From: Thermoanaerobaculia bacterium
GTDB lineage: Bacteria; Acidobacteriota; Thermoanaerobaculia; Multivoradales; Multivoraceae
DNA: 64,000 bases
Reading direction: 5' to 3'
Assembly (NCBI GenBank): GCA_022823665.1
Contig: JAJEHN010000008.1
Span: 1 to 64,000, forward strand
Shown here: piece by piece, positions 17,557 to 25,991 of the stretch
How the letters are laid out: every line of letters begins with the position of its first letter
How positions within the stretch are numbered: position 1 is the first letter of the stretch
The notes under the pieces: generated by a model
What the model saw: the letters and a program-made list of their open reading frames with translations, nothing else
Databases searched by the model: none
What the model was told of the DNA's origin: nothing
Translations under genes and position numbers: made by a program

Positions 17557-19331
17557 GCGGCCACGAGCAGATCGACGCGCTGACAGAAGCCGGCGTTCTC
17601 GCCGACATCGACCGCTGCTTCGCCCGGCTGACGATGGACCTCGGCGCCGCCGAGGACGTTGCCCTGGCTGCCGCCGCGGCCAGCGCGCTGCACCGGAACG
17701 GCCACACCTGCCTCGACCTCGGCAACGCCGGCAAGCCGATCGCGGCGCTCGTGGAGCGGCCCGATTCCGGCCGTCCGGAAGGCACGCTGCCGGCGGACCT
17801 GCAGGCGGTCGCCCTGCCGGCGGGCGCCGCGCTGCGCGAGGCGCTGGCTGGAAGCCCCGTCGTCACCGCGGACGAGGAGGACACGGCGAACGACCGGCCC
17901 CTCGTGCTGGACGGCGACCGCCTCTACCTGCACCGCCTGTTTCACGCCGAACGCCGGCTCGCCGCGCGGCTCCTCGCTCTGGCCGCGGCCGCGGATAGGG
18001 CGGCCGATACCGGGTCCGCGATCGCGCGGGTCTTCGACGCGGGGGAAGATCGAACCGCCGAAGCGGTCGCGGCCCTGCGCATCGCCATGGAGCGCCGGCT
18101 CTGCATCGTCACCGGCGGTCCCGGCACCGGCAAGACGACGCTCGCCGCCAAGCTGATCGCGGCGCTGGTCGACGCGGGCCTGGCCCACCCGCGCCGGATC
18201 GGCCTCGCGGCGCCGACCGGCAAGGCGGCTTCTCGCATCCAGGAGTCGGTGCGCGGGAAGCTGGGCGAGGGCCTCCTCGACCGCGTGCCCGGGCTCCGCG
18301 AGTTTCCTGCCGAGGCGTGGACCGTTCACCGCCTGCTGGCGAGCCGGACCAGCCGAATGGACCGGCTCGACGCCCTGGTCGTCGACGAATGCTCGATGGC
18401 CGATCTGCAGTTGATGGTCCGCCTGGCGACCGCGCTGCCGGAGCAGTGCCGGCTGATTCTCCTCGGCGACGCGAACCAGTTGGCCTCGGTGGAACCGGGT
18501 TCGGTCTTCAGCGACCTCTGCAGGGCGGGCGAGCGGGGCCCGCTGGCGCACAGCGTGACGACCCTGACGAAGAACTACCGCTTCGGGGAGCGCTCCGGCA
18601 TCGGCCGGCTCGCCGCCGCCGTGGTCGCCGGCCACGCCGACGCGGCCGTCCGCGTCCTACGGGACGGCGGCGACGACACGACGCGCCTCGAGCCGATCGA
18701 CGACGAGGCCGCATTCGACGCCTTCGCCCGCGAATGCGCCCGGGAATGGTCCGACCACATGAAGGACCTGGCGGCGGATCCGCTCCGGGTCGCTCCGTTC
18801 CCGGAGCGGCGGGTCCTGTGCAGCCACCGGCGAGGTTCCTGGGGCACCGACCGCTTCAACCGCGTGGTGGAGCGCCGCCTGGCCGAGCTGGGGCGCCGCA
18901 CGGAGCAGGACGAGTTCTACGTTGGACGACCGATCATCGTGAGCCGCAACGACCGGCAGACCAACCTCTCGAACGGCGACACCGGCGTCGTCGTTCCCGG
19001 CGGCGTCACTCCCGGCGATTGGGGCCACCCGCGGGTCTGGTTCCCCGACCTCGACCGAGGCGGCGAGCGCTTCCTCGTCTCGCCCTCCCGCCTGCCGCAG
19101 CACGAGAGTTTCTTCGCGCTCACCGTGCACCGGGCCCAGGGCTCGGAGTACGAGCACGTGGTCTTCGTTCCCGGCCCGGCGGAGTCCCGCGTCAACACGA
19201 AGGAACTGCTCTACACGGCGGTGACCCGGGCGCAGAAGACGGTCACCGTGCTGGCGACCCGCCAGTCCGTGCGGGCCGCCGTGCTGCGGACGACGTCGCG
19301 GACGACCGGACTGCTCGACCGGCTCCGCTGA
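17553..19331 (+). CDS. recD: Exodeoxyribonuclease V alpha chain (RecD helicase)
   Basis: 592 residues, ATG overlapping the recB stop (ATGA). SF1B helicase motifs: GGPGTGKTT Walker A (188-196), APTGKAASR (Ia), VVDECSMADLQL (II), LGDANQLASVEPG (III), TLTKNYRFGERSGI (IV) and FFALTVHRAQGSEY (V), then VNTKELLYTAVTRAQK (VI). The N-terminal ~180 residues form the RecB-interacting domain. RecD is the fast 5'-3' motor of the complex. Its length matches E. coli RecD (608). A terminator-like hairpin follows at 19349-19378, closing the operon. Confidence 0.95.
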   Translation: MSGHEQIDALTEAGVLADIDRCFARLTMDLGAAEDVALAAAAASALHRNGHTCLDLGNAGKPIAALVERPDSGRPEGTLPADLQAVALPAGAALREALAGSPVVTADEEDTANDRPLVLDGDRLYLHRLFHAERRLAARLLALAAAADRAADTGSAIARVFDAGEDRTAEAVAALRIAMERRLCIVTGGPGTGKTTLAAKLIAALVDAGLAHPRRIGLAAPTGKAASRIQESVRGKLGEGLLDRVPGLREFPAEAWTVHRLLASRTSRMDRLDALVVDECSMADLQLMVRLATALPEQCRLILLGDANQLASVEPGSVFSDLCRAGERGPLAHSVTTLTKNYRFGERSGIGRLAAAVVAGHADAAVRVLRDGGDDTTRLEPIDDEAAFDAFARECAREWSDHMKDLAADPLRVAPFPERRVLCSHRRGSWGTDRFNRVVERRLAELGRRTEQDEFYVGRPIIVSRNDRQTNLSNGDTGVVVPGGVTPGDWGHPRVWFPDLDRGGERFLVSPSRLPQHESFFALTVHRAQGSEYEHVVFVPGPAESRVNTKELLYTAVTRAQKTVTVLATRQSVRAAVLRTTSRTTGLLDRLR

Positions 19332-19348
19332 CACCGCCAGAAGACGAA

Positions 19349-19378
19349 ACCCCGCCACGGCCGAAGCCGGGGCGGGGT
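19349..19378. terminator. Hairpin between recD and a convergent gene
   Basis: Arms 19349-19361 and 19366-19378 pair over 13 bp with one G-T wobble around a CGAA tetraloop. It sits 18 nt after the recD stop and 33 nt before the stop of the convergent minus-strand gene, so it could serve both. No run of T follows, so it is a strong but atypical intrinsic terminator. Confidence 0.65.
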
Positions 19379-19411
19379 CGTCGACTCAGGAAAGCGACTG
19401 GAACGCCGGCG

Positions 19412-20824
19412 TTACTCGCCGCCGCTGACCGTGCCCTCGCTGCCGTCGCTGTCCGCGTTCTGACGCTGCTCCCGGCGCAGGCGGCGGAAGATATTGCCCT
19501 GCTCCTCCTCGCTCAGCGAGTCCCAGTCGACGTCGAAACGCTCCTTGACGAGCTTCCTGAAGTCCTCCCGGTTGAACCGCTGCTGGCTCAGGAAGCCGGT
19601 GTTGGACGGGTTGTACCCGGGCTCCGCGTCGGCGTAGGAGACGAAGCCGAACATCATCTCGGACGTCGTCGGGCCGCCGTAGACCACCGTCTCCGTCGGA
19701 TCGGGATTCGCCGGATTGTCCGCCGAGTTGTCCCAGGCCATCGTCAACTCGATCTCGGTGCCGGCCGGGATCGGCTTGCCGCCCGCCTGGTACTTGTAGT
19801 GGGTCTGCCAATTGAAGTCGTACCGGGGCACGTCGAGGAGAACCTCTTCCGTGCCGTCCGGGAACTTCGCGACGTAGCGAGCCGACTTGCCGCGCAGATG
19901 CATGTGCGGCGTGTAGCCGAGCAGAAGGACGTCGCGCTCGAACTTGTGGTTCGTCGTGGCGACGTAGTTCGAATCGCCGGGCGGGATCTCAAAATCGAAC
20001 TTGCCCATCGCCTCGTTCTGCATCACATAGTCGGGCTTGTAGTCCTCGGGGTAGAACCGAAGCGCCACAGAGGAGCGATCCCAGACGCCCGTGCCCGGCC
20101 CCGGCTCCTTGTGGTAGTGCATGTTCCAGCGGATCGTGGTGCCCGGCTTGACCAGGGTGCCGAAACCGTCGTCATGCACCGTCGGGTCGTTGCCCGGAGC
20201 AATGCCGCCGAAAGGACGCGCGATGATGTGGTGCACCACCGGGCCGCCCGGGCGGAACTCGACCGCCTTGATCCAGCGCGGCTCGGGCAGCATCTCCTCC
20301 GTGATCGTCGTCTCGAAGTTGACGTACTGGTCGCGGACGTCATCCTCGACGAAGAAGTCCTGGCCCATGTCCATGACCAGGTCGGGCTCGCCGATCGTCC
20401 AGCCGTCGTTCGCTTCCCAGACCTTGGCCGGCGGCGCGTCGGCCGCGTTGCCCATCGGCGCTCCGCCCTTGGCCCAGGCGATCAGGGTGGCTTTCTGCTC
20501 GTCCGAGAGCGAGCGCTCGTTCTCGAACACGCCGGCGTGCTGCGCCGCCGCATGCCACGGCGGCATCAGGCCGGCTTCGACCTGGCGCGCGATCGAGCGC
20601 GCCCACGGCCGCGTCTCCTGGTAGCTGGTGAACGCCATCGGCGCCACCATGCCGCCCAGGTTCGCGCCGTTCGGGCGGTGGCAGACCTGGCACTTCTGCT
20701 CCAGTACGGTCTGCACGTCGCCGTAGTAGGTCGGCGTGGCCTGGGGAGCGTCGTTGTTGTTGTTCGCCGCCGCGAGCGGAGCGGCGAGCGCGAGGATCAT
20801 CAGCAAAGCGAGCGCCTGCTTCAT
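19412..20824 (-). CDS. Cytochrome c / copper type II ascorbate-dependent monooxygenase-like secreted protein
   Basis: 470 residues with a signal peptide (MKQALALLMILALAAPLAAA). Residues ~35-130 hold a c-type haem site CQVCH (C45, C48, H49). The rest resembles the PHM copper monooxygenase core: VVHHII (His pair), NMHYHKEPG (His), YTPHMHLRGK (HxH) and a later SEMMFGF that could supply the Met ligand, so both copper sites look complete. The family hydroxylates substrates in the periplasm using O2; the fused haem may deliver electrons in place of ascorbate (inference). A good ribosome binding site (GAGGAG) fixes the ATG at 20824. The polar C-terminal tail is rich in Arg, Gln and Ser. Substrate unknown. 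Confidence 0.8.
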   Translation of the reverse strand: MKQALALLMILALAAPLAAANNNNDAPQATPTYYGDVQTVLEQKCQVCHRPNGANLGGMVAPMAFTSYQETRPWARSIARQVEAGLMPPWHAAAQHAGVFENERSLSDEQKATLIAWAKGGAPMGNAADAPPAKVWEANDGWTIGEPDLVMDMGQDFFVEDDVRDQYVNFETTITEEMLPEPRWIKAVEFRPGGPVVHHIIARPFGGIAPGNDPTVHDDGFGTLVKPGTTIRWNMHYHKEPGPGTGVWDRSSVALRFYPEDYKPDYVMQNEAMGKFDFEIPPGDSNYVATTNHKFERDVLLLGYTPHMHLRGKSARYVAKFPDGTEEVLLDVPRYDFNWQTHYKYQAGGKPIPAGTEIELTMAWDNSADNPANPDPTETVVYGGPTTSEMMFGFVSYADAEPGYNPSNTGFLSQQRFNREDFRKLVKERFDVDWDSLSEEEQGNIFRRLRREQRQNADSDGSEGTVSGGE

Positions 20825-20925
20825 GGATCGGGTCTCCTCGGTCGGCTTCTCGTGAACGTTTGTTGCAAGACCGTACCACATCCCGCTTCCCGGACCGTGA
20901 CGGTGTCACGGGCGCTGCCGAGGGC

Positions 20926-22188
20926 TCAAGGCACCAGCTTCTGCTGCCGGAAACGCGCCTGACGGTGCTCTTCGTTCACCAGCGCCAGGCGAAGGGCTTC
21001 AACCGCGTCCCGGACGTCGGCATAGCGCACATAGAAGGGCGCCAGGCCGAAGCGCATCAGGTCCGGGCCGCGGAAGTCGCCGACCACGTCACGCGCGATC
21101 AGCGCCTGCATCAACGCGTAGCCGTCCGGGTGCCGGAGCGACACCTGGCTGCCCCGCCGTCGCGCGTCCGCGGGACTCGCCGGGACGACGCCGAACTGCG
21201 CGAGCCGCTCCCCGGCCAGGCGCAGGAACAGGTCGCCGAGCTCCACGCTCTTCCGCCTCACCGCGGCCATGTCGACGCCCTCGAAGGTCCGCAGACCTTC
21301 GTCCAGGGCGGCCATCGAGAGGATCGGAGGAGTGCCGGCAAGGAAACGGCGCATGCCCGGCGCGGGACGGTAGCGCGTCTCGAAGTCGAAGGGGCTGGCA
21401 TGGCCCATCCAGCCGGTGAGCGGAGATTCAAGGGTGTCCTGAACCCGACGCGCCACGTAGAGAAAACCGGGAGCGCCGGGCCCGCTGTTCAGGTACTTGT
21501 AGCCGCAGCCGACGGCGAACTCGACCTCGTCCTCGTTGAGCCGCAGGTGGACGGCGCCGGCGCTGTGGCTCAGATCCCACACCAGCGGGACGCCTTCGGC
21601 GCGCGCCGCGGAGGTCAAGGCCCCCATGTCCAGCATCCTCCCCGTGCGGAAGTCGACGTGGGAGACCGTAGCCACCGCGACATCGGGGCCAAGCGAGGAT
21701 TCGAAGTCCTCGGGCGCCGTCAGCCGGAGAGTCGCTCCTGACTCCTCGAGGAGTCGGGCTAGGCCCTGGGCCATGTACAGATCGGTCGGGAAGTTGCCCT
21801 CTTCCACGAGAACCGCCCGGCGATCCGGCGTCCGTAGCAGCAATGCCCCGAGCAACTTGAAGAGATTGACCGAGACGGAGTCGGCCGCGATCACCTCGTC
21901 CTCGCCGGCGCCGAGCAACGGCGCGATTCGCCGGCCGATCCGCCGGGGCAGTTCGACCCAGTCGTGCCGGTTCCAGGCTGCGACGAGATCCGCTTCCCAT
22001 TCCCCGGAGATCACCTGCCCCGCGCGCGCGCCGACTGTCCGGGGCGGCGGGCCAAGCGAGTGCCCGCAGAGATAGATCAGTCCTTCCGGCAAGCGGAACC
22101 GGTCGCGAAGGTGCGCCAGGGGATCGCGGCGGTCCATCTCCACCGGATCGCTCTGCCGGCACCGGCTGCGTGAAGCTGCCCGGTCCAC
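20926..22188 (-). CDS. kynU: Kynureninase
   Basis: 420 residues from GTG 22188; an ATG at 22137 (M18) is an equally plausible start and leaves DPLAHLRDRF near the N-terminus, as in relatives. The PLP aminotransferase-fold signature includes IYLCGHSLGPPPRT at the start, LVEEGNFPTDLYMAQGL, VSHVDFRTG, WDLSHSAGAVHL, CGYKYLNSGPGAP (Schiff-base Lys) and GWMGHASPF. Kynureninase cleaves kynurenine or 3-hydroxykynurenine to anthranilate or 3-hydroxyanthranilate plus alanine, in tryptophan breakdown and sometimes in de novo NAD synthesis. No other kyn genes are adjacent. It sits 11 nt after the squalene-synthase-like gene on the same strand and may be co-transcribed. Confidence 0.92.
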   Translation of the reverse strand: MDRAASRSRCRQSDPVEMDRRDPLAHLRDRFRLPEGLIYLCGHSLGPPPRTVGARAGQVISGEWEADLVAAWNRHDWVELPRRIGRRIAPLLGAGEDEVIAADSVSVNLFKLLGALLLRTPDRRAVLVEEGNFPTDLYMAQGLARLLEESGATLRLTAPEDFESSLGPDVAVATVSHVDFRTGRMLDMGALTSAARAEGVPLVWDLSHSAGAVHLRLNEDEVEFAVGCGYKYLNSGPGAPGFLYVARRVQDTLESPLTGWMGHASPFDFETRYRPAPGMRRFLAGTPPILSMAALDEGLRTFEGVDMAAVRRKSVELGDLFLRLAGERLAQFGVVPASPADARRRGSQVSLRHPDGYALMQALIARDVVGDFRGPDLMRFGLAPFYVRYADVRDAVEALRLALVNEEHRQARFRQQKLVP

Positions 22189-22199
22189 GGTGGCGCGGC

Positions 22200-23114
22200 C
22201 TATTCGGGTGCGCCGGCCACGGGTCGGCCCGCGTCCAGGTCGGCGTGCAAGGCGCCAACGAGCGCGGCCACTTCCGGACGGGTCAGCTTCGACCCCGGGC
22301 CCTGTTCCTCTACTCGGGTCAGCGTCGCCCAGGCGAGGCGCACGGGCAGGCCGGTGAAGCCGAGGTAGCCGCGCGGGGCGCCAGCCTGCCGCAGGTGCTC
22401 CACGTACTCACCCGCAATCACGAGATCTTCGCGAGCGAGCGCGAAGGCCGCCGCCCGGTCCCGGGCGGTCGGAATGAACGTGCGTCCTTCTCCCGCATCG
22501 TCGGCGGCGTCCTTCAGGATGTTGGCAAGTTGCAGCGCCTCGCCGAACGTCGCGGCCCGGCGGCGGAGCGCTTCCGCCACCCGTTCCAGCGGCGCGCCGA
22601 GCAGAAACAGCTCGGTCAGCATCTCGCCGACGATGCCGGCAACAACGTAGCAGTAGTCCCGAAGCTCGGGAATGCCTCCGAGGCGCAGCTCGCCCTCCCG
22701 GTCGGCGCGTCTGACGATGTGCGCCATGCCCACGCAGGTGCGGCGAACGTGACGACCGACCACCGACCGGGCCCGCGGGTCGAGAGCGCGATACGCAGAA
22801 AGCACCTCGTCCGTCGCCTCGAGCAGCTCCAGGTAGCCCTCGTGCGGCGAAGGCGGCTCAGCGAGCCAGGACGCGACCAGGGCTCCGGCCGCGCTACGTG
22901 TCTCCTCGTCCGTCTCGTCCAGCAGGTCCGCGAACCGGAACAGGGCCTCGACCCGCTGCTCCCGGCTCCAGACCGCCGCGTCCTCGAGCGTGTCGGCGAT
23001 CCGCAGCAACAGGTAGCCCAGGGTCACCTGATCGCGTGTCTCGCCTTCGAGTTGGGGAATCGAAAGCGCGAACGTCCTGCTCGTCTTGACCAGAAGATCT
23101 TCGAGGTCTGCCAT
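22200..23114 (-). CDS. Squalene/phytoene synthase family protein
   Basis: 304 residues from ATG 23114 (a GTG at 23126 is alternative). SRTFALSIPQLE opens the all-helical isoprenyl synthase fold. The first Asp-rich motif is DTLED (41-45), and the second is NILKDAADD (198-206), both needed for Mg-diphosphate binding. YCYVVAGIVGEMLTELF is the typical membrane-side helix. The family condenses two farnesyl or geranylgeranyl diphosphates to squalene/phytoene (or presqualene diphosphate). Without HpnD/E or crt neighbours the exact product is open; hopanoid or carotenoid precursor synthesis is likely. Confidence 0.88.
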   Translation of the reverse strand: MADLEDLLVKTSRTFALSIPQLEGETRDQVTLGYLLLRIADTLEDAAVWSREQRVEALFRFADLLDETDEETRSAAGALVASWLAEPPSPHEGYLELLEATDEVLSAYRALDPRARSVVGRHVRRTCVGMAHIVRRADREGELRLGGIPELRDYCYVVAGIVGEMLTELFLLGAPLERVAEALRRRAATFGEALQLANILKDAADDAGEGRTFIPTARDRAAAFALAREDLVIAGEYVEHLRQAGAPRGYLGFTGLPVRLAWATLTRVEEQGPGSKLTRPEVAALVGALHADLDAGRPVAGAPE

Positions 23115-23218
23115 CGGCGAGCGCACGAGTCTACCGGTGCCGCGGGCAGGATGTCGGTCACCGGCGCGTGGTATCGTCGCCCCTGTTTTCCTTCAGCGGA
23201 GCCACGCTCGAACGCCTC

Positions 23219-24736
23219 ATGAAGTCCAATGCGATTGCCCCGCTCTCGCTAGCTACCGCTGCATCCCTGTACCTCGGCTGCTCCCTGGCGCCGCCGCCGG
23301 AGTTGCCCGATCCGGCAGCGGAAATGCCGGAGGACTTCGAGCAGAGCCCGGCCGCCGGCGCCCATGAGCCGCTCGAGTGGTGGAAGGCGTTCGCCGACCC
23401 CGCGCTCGACCGGATCGTCGACTCCGTGCTCGACTCGAACCTGGACATGGCCGCCGCGGTCGCCCGCGTGGAGCAGGCCCGGGAACGGGCCCGGATCGCC
23501 AGGGCCGCCATCCGGCCGGTCGTTCAGGCCGGCGCCGGGATCAACGATCTGACGAACCCCACGAACACGGGCTTCGGCGCCCAGATTCAGGAACTGGGCC
23601 TGGAACGGCTGGCTCCCGGCTTCAACCTGCCGGAGCGCCTCGCGATCACGACCTGGTCCCTGAGCGCGGACTTCTCCTACGAGATGGACTTCTGGGGGCG
23701 CGCCAGAAGCTCGGCGCTCGCCGCCGGCGCCGAGTATCTCGCTTCGGAGTCCGACTACCGGACCGCGAGGATCGGGATCCTCGCGGAGACGATCGGCGCC
23801 TACTTCGAGATCGTCGACTTTCGCCGGCGAATCGCGATCAGCCGAAAGATGGTCGATGTCCTCCTGGAGCGCGAGGACGTCGCCTCCACCCGCTACGACC
23901 GGGGCCTCGCCGACTCCTCGGTCCTCTACCGCATCCGCCAGGACCTGCGGAACACCCAGGCCGTACAACCCCAGCTCGAGAACGGGCTGGCGAACGCGGA
24001 GGGGCGTCTCGCCGTCCTCCTGGGCGGCTACCGCGACGATCTGGCGGAACTGCTGCCCGAAGCGCCGGCGGCCGAGGCCGCGGCCGATCCCGTTCCGGCG
24101 GGGATTCCGGCCGACCTGCTCATGCAGCGGCCGGACGTCAGGGCGGCCAGACACCGGCTCGAAGCGGCCCGCTTCCAGGTCGACGCGCGGCGCGCCGAGC
24201 TTCTTCCGACGCTCTCGTTCTCCGGCTCGATCGGGCTTCAGAGTTCCAAGGTGGACAGCCTGTTCAAGGTGGACCAGTGGTTCACCAACCTGGCGTCCAA
24301 CCTGCTCTCGCCGGTCTTCCAGGGCGGGCGGCTGCGCAGCAACGTCGCGCTTGCCGAGGCCCGGTTCGGCGAGTTCGCGGCAACCTGGGGCCGGACCGTG
24401 GTGACAGCCGTCAACGAAGTCGAAACGGCCCTCGCCGTGCACGGAAACGAGGGCCGGCGCCATGCCTTGCTCGCCTCCCGCCTGGAAGAGGCCCGGGCGA
24501 CGGAGACGCTCCGCTCCCAGAGATACGAGGCGGGAATCGGGGGCTACGCCGACTTCCTTGACGCGCTGCTCACCCGCCTGAACGTCGAGTCCGCCCTGGC
24601 CGGCGCCGAACGCGACCTCGCGCTCTCCCGGCTGACCGTCCACCGCGCCCTGGGCGGCGCCTGGACCCCCGCGGACTCGCTGGGCAACGCGACGGCGGCC
24701 CAGGCGCCACCAGCACCGGCACCACAAACGGAGTAG
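23219..24736 (+). CDS. Outer-membrane efflux lipoprotein (NodT/OprM family)
   Basis: 505 residues from ATG 23219. Signal peptide with a lipobox-like YLGC followed by SLAPPPELPDPAAEMP, the usual tether of NodT-type factors. Two OEP repeats follow with long coiled coils; WWKAFADPALDRIVDSVL and PADLLMQRPDVRAARHRLEAA are family landmarks. It forms the trimeric outer-membrane channel of an RND tripartite pump. Two adaptor genes follow at 9- and 16-nt spacing. The cognate permease is probably the convergent minus-strand gene ending at 28394. The first gene upstream is divergent (squalene synthase-like), so the promoter lies in 23115-23218. Confidence 0.9.
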   Translation: MKSNAIAPLSLATAASLYLGCSLAPPPELPDPAAEMPEDFEQSPAAGAHEPLEWWKAFADPALDRIVDSVLDSNLDMAAAVARVEQARERARIARAAIRPVVQAGAGINDLTNPTNTGFGAQIQELGLERLAPGFNLPERLAITTWSLSADFSYEMDFWGRARSSALAAGAEYLASESDYRTARIGILAETIGAYFEIVDFRRRIAISRKMVDVLLEREDVASTRYDRGLADSSVLYRIRQDLRNTQAVQPQLENGLANAEGRLAVLLGGYRDDLAELLPEAPAAEAAADPVPAGIPADLLMQRPDVRAARHRLEAARFQVDARRAELLPTLSFSGSIGLQSSKVDSLFKVDQWFTNLASNLLSPVFQGGRLRSNVALAEARFGEFAATWGRTVVTAVNEVETALAVHGNEGRRHALLASRLEEARATETLRSQRYEAGIGGYADFLDALLTRLNVESALAGAERDLALSRLTVHRALGGAWTPADSLGNATAAQAPPAPAPQTE

Positions 24737-24745
24737 GACGGGCAG

Positions 24746-25975
24746 ATGAGTCGTACAACCGGCTGGCTCGTTGCCGGCGCCATAGTGATCGGGGCCTCGG
24801 GTCTTGCCGTGTTCCTGGTCTCCCAGCGGCCCGAACCGGAACGCAGACCCCCGCCCTCCCGGATTCCGTTCGCAATCACCGCCCCGGCCCGGGCCGGAGA
24901 GGGTGCGATCCCCGTGTTCGGGGCAGGAACGGTTCGGCCCCGGGCGGAGGTCGATGTCGCTGCCGAGGTCAGCGGCAAGGTGGTCTGGGTCGACCAGGCA
25001 TTCGAGAGCGGCGGGCGGGTGCGCGAGGGGCAGGTGCTCTTCCGCATCGACGACGTCGACTACCGGAGCGCGGTGGAGAAGGCGCGAGCCAACGTCGCGC
25101 TCCAGCGGGTCGAAGTCCTCAGGGCAACGGAAGAAGCGCAGGTCGCGCGCAAGCAGTATGAGCAGTTCAAGGAACGCCAGGCGGAAAGCGGAGCGGCTTC
25201 CGAAGCGAGTCCGCTCGCGCTCTGGCAGCCTCAACTCGAGGCCGTCGAAGCCGCCCTGGCCAGGGACACCGCCACCCTCGCCGAAACCGAGCTGAATCTC
25301 GCGCGAACGGCGGTCAAGGCGCCGTTTTCGGGCGTCGTGCGGACCGAGTCCGTCGACGTGGGGCAATTCGTGGCAGCGGGCCGGGGCGTGGCGCGGTTCT
25401 ATGCGTCCGACGCCGTCGAAGTCGTCGTGCCGCTTCCCGACAGCGACGCGGCGCTCATCCCCGGCCTGTGGGATCTGCGGGCCGGCGACGGGAATCGGGA
25501 GGTGGCGGTTCACGTGTTGGCGGACTACGGCGGCCGACGCTACGTCTGGGACGGCTACGTCGACCGGGTCGAAGGGGTGCTGGACGAGCAGACCCGCACC
25601 CTCGACGTGATCGTGCGGGTTCCGGAGCCCTACGGCAGCGGCGTGCCGGAAGCGGCCGGCAGCGAAGACGGGGACGCGGACCCCGAGGTCGGCGGACCGC
25701 CGCTGCTTGTCGGCAAGTTCGTCGATGTCGAACTCGATGGAGTCGCGCCGGAAGCCTGGTTCCGGATCAGGCGGCCGGCGCTCAGACCCGGCAACGAAGT
25801 CTGGGTAGTGCGCGACGACAAGGTGACGATCGTGCCAGTCACGGTCCTGCAGCGGGCCGAGGACGAGGTGTACGTCACCGGCGCCCTTCAGCCGGGCGAT
25901 GCCGCCATCGTGGGCGGGCTTCAGATCGCCACCGAAGGCATGGTCGTGCGCGGCACCGGTGCCGGAACTCCATAG
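24746..25975 (+). CDS. RND efflux membrane fusion protein, first of two
   Basis: 409 residues. An N-terminal membrane anchor (about 4-28) is followed by a biotinyl-lipoyl half-motif RPRAEVDVAAEVSGKVVWV, an alpha-hairpin (about 110-180), the second lipoyl half ARTAVKAPFSGVVRTESVDVG, and beta-barrel and membrane-proximal domains. It links the inner-membrane RND pump to the outer-membrane channel. The next gene is a paralogue aligning along its whole length, so a tandem duplication occurred. The linker before GGPPLLVGKFVDVELDG carries a Gly/Asp-rich insert not seen at the same length in the copy. Confidence 0.9.
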   Translation: MSRTTGWLVAGAIVIGASGLAVFLVSQRPEPERRPPPSRIPFAITAPARAGEGAIPVFGAGTVRPRAEVDVAAEVSGKVVWVDQAFESGGRVREGQVLFRIDDVDYRSAVEKARANVALQRVEVLRATEEAQVARKQYEQFKERQAESGAASEASPLALWQPQLEAVEAALARDTATLAETELNLARTAVKAPFSGVVRTESVDVGQFVAAGRGVARFYASDAVEVVVPLPDSDAALIPGLWDLRAGDGNREVAVHVLADYGGRRYVWDGYVDRVEGVLDEQTRTLDVIVRVPEPYGSGVPEAAGSEDGDADPEVGGPPLLVGKFVDVELDGVAPEAWFRIRRPALRPGNEVWVVRDDKVTIVPVTVLQRAEDEVYVTGALQPGDAAIVGGLQIATEGMVVRGTGAGTP

Positions 25976-25991
25976 GCCAAGCCTCCCGCGG

